Shown here piece by piece: positions 63,198 through 64,000 of a stretch of DNA of 64,000 nt (position 1 is the stretch's first letter; every line of letters begins with the position of its first letter). The DNA is from a virus, in the IMG/VR virus record IMGVR_UViG_3300030419_007436, positions 1 through 64,000 of that record, one strand, 5' to 3'. The translations under genes and the position numbers were made by a program. Below the pieces are notes generated by a model. The model had not been told where the DNA came from and did no database searches. It worked only from the letters and a program-made list of their open reading frames with translations.

Positions 63198-63423
63198 TTT
63201 TTTGCCTTCTTTTATTATTTTCACCTTTCGAAAAGGATTTTTTAGATTTTTTATTTTCTTTTTTAACAACAGGGGGATCCCATACCTTAACCCTATATTC
63301 TTTAGCGCCTCTTCTTATTTTTATTAATTCATGTTTTCCAACTAACGAATCTTTATAATCACTAGCTTCTTGGTATGTTTGGAAAGTAGCAGAAGTTTTC
63401 CAAGTTTTAGTTTCACTCTGCAT
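63157..63423 (-). CDS. Small basic protein (88 aa)
   Basis: The start is the ATG at 63423 (MQSETKTWKTSATFQTYQ), overlapping the 75-aa gene by 11 bases and preceded by GGGAGG. The N-terminal half has a Y-Q-E-A-S-D-Y helix and a basic strand (ELIKIRRGAKEYRVKVW); the C-terminal half is a Lys/Arg/Asn tail. It could bind nucleic acid. No family was recognised. Confidence 0.68.
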   Translation of the reverse strand: MQSETKTWKTSATFQTYQEASDYKDSLVGKHELIKIRRGAKEYRVKVWDPPVVKKENKKSKKSFSKGENNKRRQKNDNKKIRARYAQE

Positions 63424-63640
63424 TATTTGCCTCCCTTTCTTTAAAAAGGCCATTCAGGGTATTAATACAGGATTCTGATTTTTCTAATATTCCAACCCAC
63501 TTTTTTAACTCATCTAATATGTTTGTATGATCTCCAATTGCAGTAGAATTATTATATATTAATTCTATCATTGCAATTGCTTCTGCTTTTTTAGCCACAT
63601 AATGTCCAATAATTGCTGAATGTAAACTTTGTGTTTGCAT
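63413..63640 (-). CDS. Small helical phage protein (75 aa)
   Basis: The protein opens MQTQSLHSAIIGHYVAKKAE and continues with a hydrophilic helix (LDELKKWVGILEKSES). I associate this opening with small conserved hypotheticals in T4-like and cyanophage genomes, from memory. AAGGA precedes the ATG. It follows the tmRNA gene by about 20 bases and is the first protein gene of this group. Function is unknown. Confidence 0.72.
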   Translation of the reverse strand: MQTQSLHSAIIGHYVAKKAEAIAMIELIYNNSTAIGDHTNILDELKKWVGILEKSESCINTLNGLFKEREANNAE

Positions 63641-63661
63641 ATATATCCTTTTTTAATTAAG

Positions 63662-64000
63662 TGGAGACGTCGGGAGTCGAACCCGAGTCCAAAAAATCTA
63701 AAATATAATATGATATACAAGAATTGGTACGTTCACCACCTAAGCACCAGCCACCCAACTCTATGTCGGGGAAATCCATTCACCACTCTTAAGGCGTTGG
63801 CTACCAAAATTATATAGTCCTTATATAATTCAATCGCCCAGCCGATTTTAAGACCTTTTTTATGGCCACAGCTAAGCTAGGTTATTCGAACCCTTAAAAA
63901 CTAATACATGATATCGTATGCATTGCCGATCTAACTTTTTTAATAAAGTGTTAGCCACTCCAGATTATGCAGCTAAGGCGTAATCAAATTCAACGTTATC
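63662..64000 (-). ncRNA. ssrA: tmRNA (transfer-messenger RNA), 5' end beyond the window
   Basis: On the minus strand the 3' end (63691-63662) is GGACTCGGGTTCGACTCCCG followed by ACGTCTCCA. This is the tmRNA T-arm and acceptor strand with discriminator A; one C follows, then TTAATT, so the full CCA is not encoded. Upstream, codons 64000-63965 read D-N-V-E-F-D-Y-A-L-A-A-stop, a proteolysis tag with the usual YALAA end. The stop-to-3' distance of about 300 nt fits the pseudoknot-rich middle part, and a TATATAAT hairpin is visible at 63808-63832. The 5' acceptor strand and tag start are outside the window. A phage-encoded tmRNA would support tagging and rescue of stalled ribosomes during infection. 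Confidence 0.93.

Noticed and set aside
63662-63700. T-loop-like sequence read as a separate tRNA gene
   Set aside because: No anticodon arm or 5' acceptor strand lies nearby; the tag reading frame further along shows it is the tmRNA 3' end.

Overview
The window reads as part of the genome of a large, AT-rich T4-like (probably 'far-T4') myovirus, most likely of an aquatic bacterium. Evidence: a baseplate module with recognisable gp25 and gp6 homologues, a gp55-like late sigma factor, very large virion proteins packed end to end, a PIN-PhoH ATPase, and a partial tmRNA at the right edge. Genus and host cannot be named from sequence alone. Except for one two-gene island, everything is on the minus strand, so transcription runs from right to left. 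Genes abut or overlap by a few bases, and gene-free stretches are all under about 110 bases apart from the tmRNA.

Layout. 1-33.6 kb: the structural/baseplate module. It holds seven large proteins of unassigned function (including 3355, 2405, 1330 and more than 650 aa), gp6-like and gp25-like wedge proteins, and a 1396-aa protein ending in a murein-endopeptidase (LAS/M74-type) domain. 33.6-35.4 kb: gp55-like sigma factor and four small T4-like-neighbourhood genes, one a zinc ribbon. 35.4-56.5 kb: a 23-gene, nearly continuously overlapping glycan cluster. It contains GDP-L-fucose synthesis (gmd, fcl), GT11 and GT10 fucosyltransferases, several other glycosyltransferases, APS kinase fused to DUF2061, a sulfotransferase, a NodU/CmcH-type carbamoyltransferase, a metallo-beta-lactamase-Rieske fusion, a mini DegT aminotransferase, a methyltransferase, a cupin, two HAD domains, a nucleotidyltransferase and an APH-like kinase. 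56.5-60.3 kb: Fe-S PD-(D/E)XK nuclease, HExxH metalloprotease, DoxX-like membrane protein and PhoH. 60.4-61.6 kb, plus strand: two exported proteins, one a trypsin-like protease, behind a T4-late-type TATAAATA box. 61.6-63.6 kb: a type II (archaeal-type) GAPDH homologue and small genes. 63.66-64.0 kb: tmRNA with tag ending DNVEFDYALAA.

How it may work together (inference): the cluster would take host GDP-mannose, APS/ATP and carbamoyl phosphate and build a fucosylated, sulfated and carbamoylated glycan, either on the virion (the long LamG-containing protein is a candidate acceptor or binder) or on the host surface. The late sigma factor would drive virion genes and possibly the exported plus-strand pair. 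tmRNA, GAPDH and PhoH look like auxiliary host-takeover functions.
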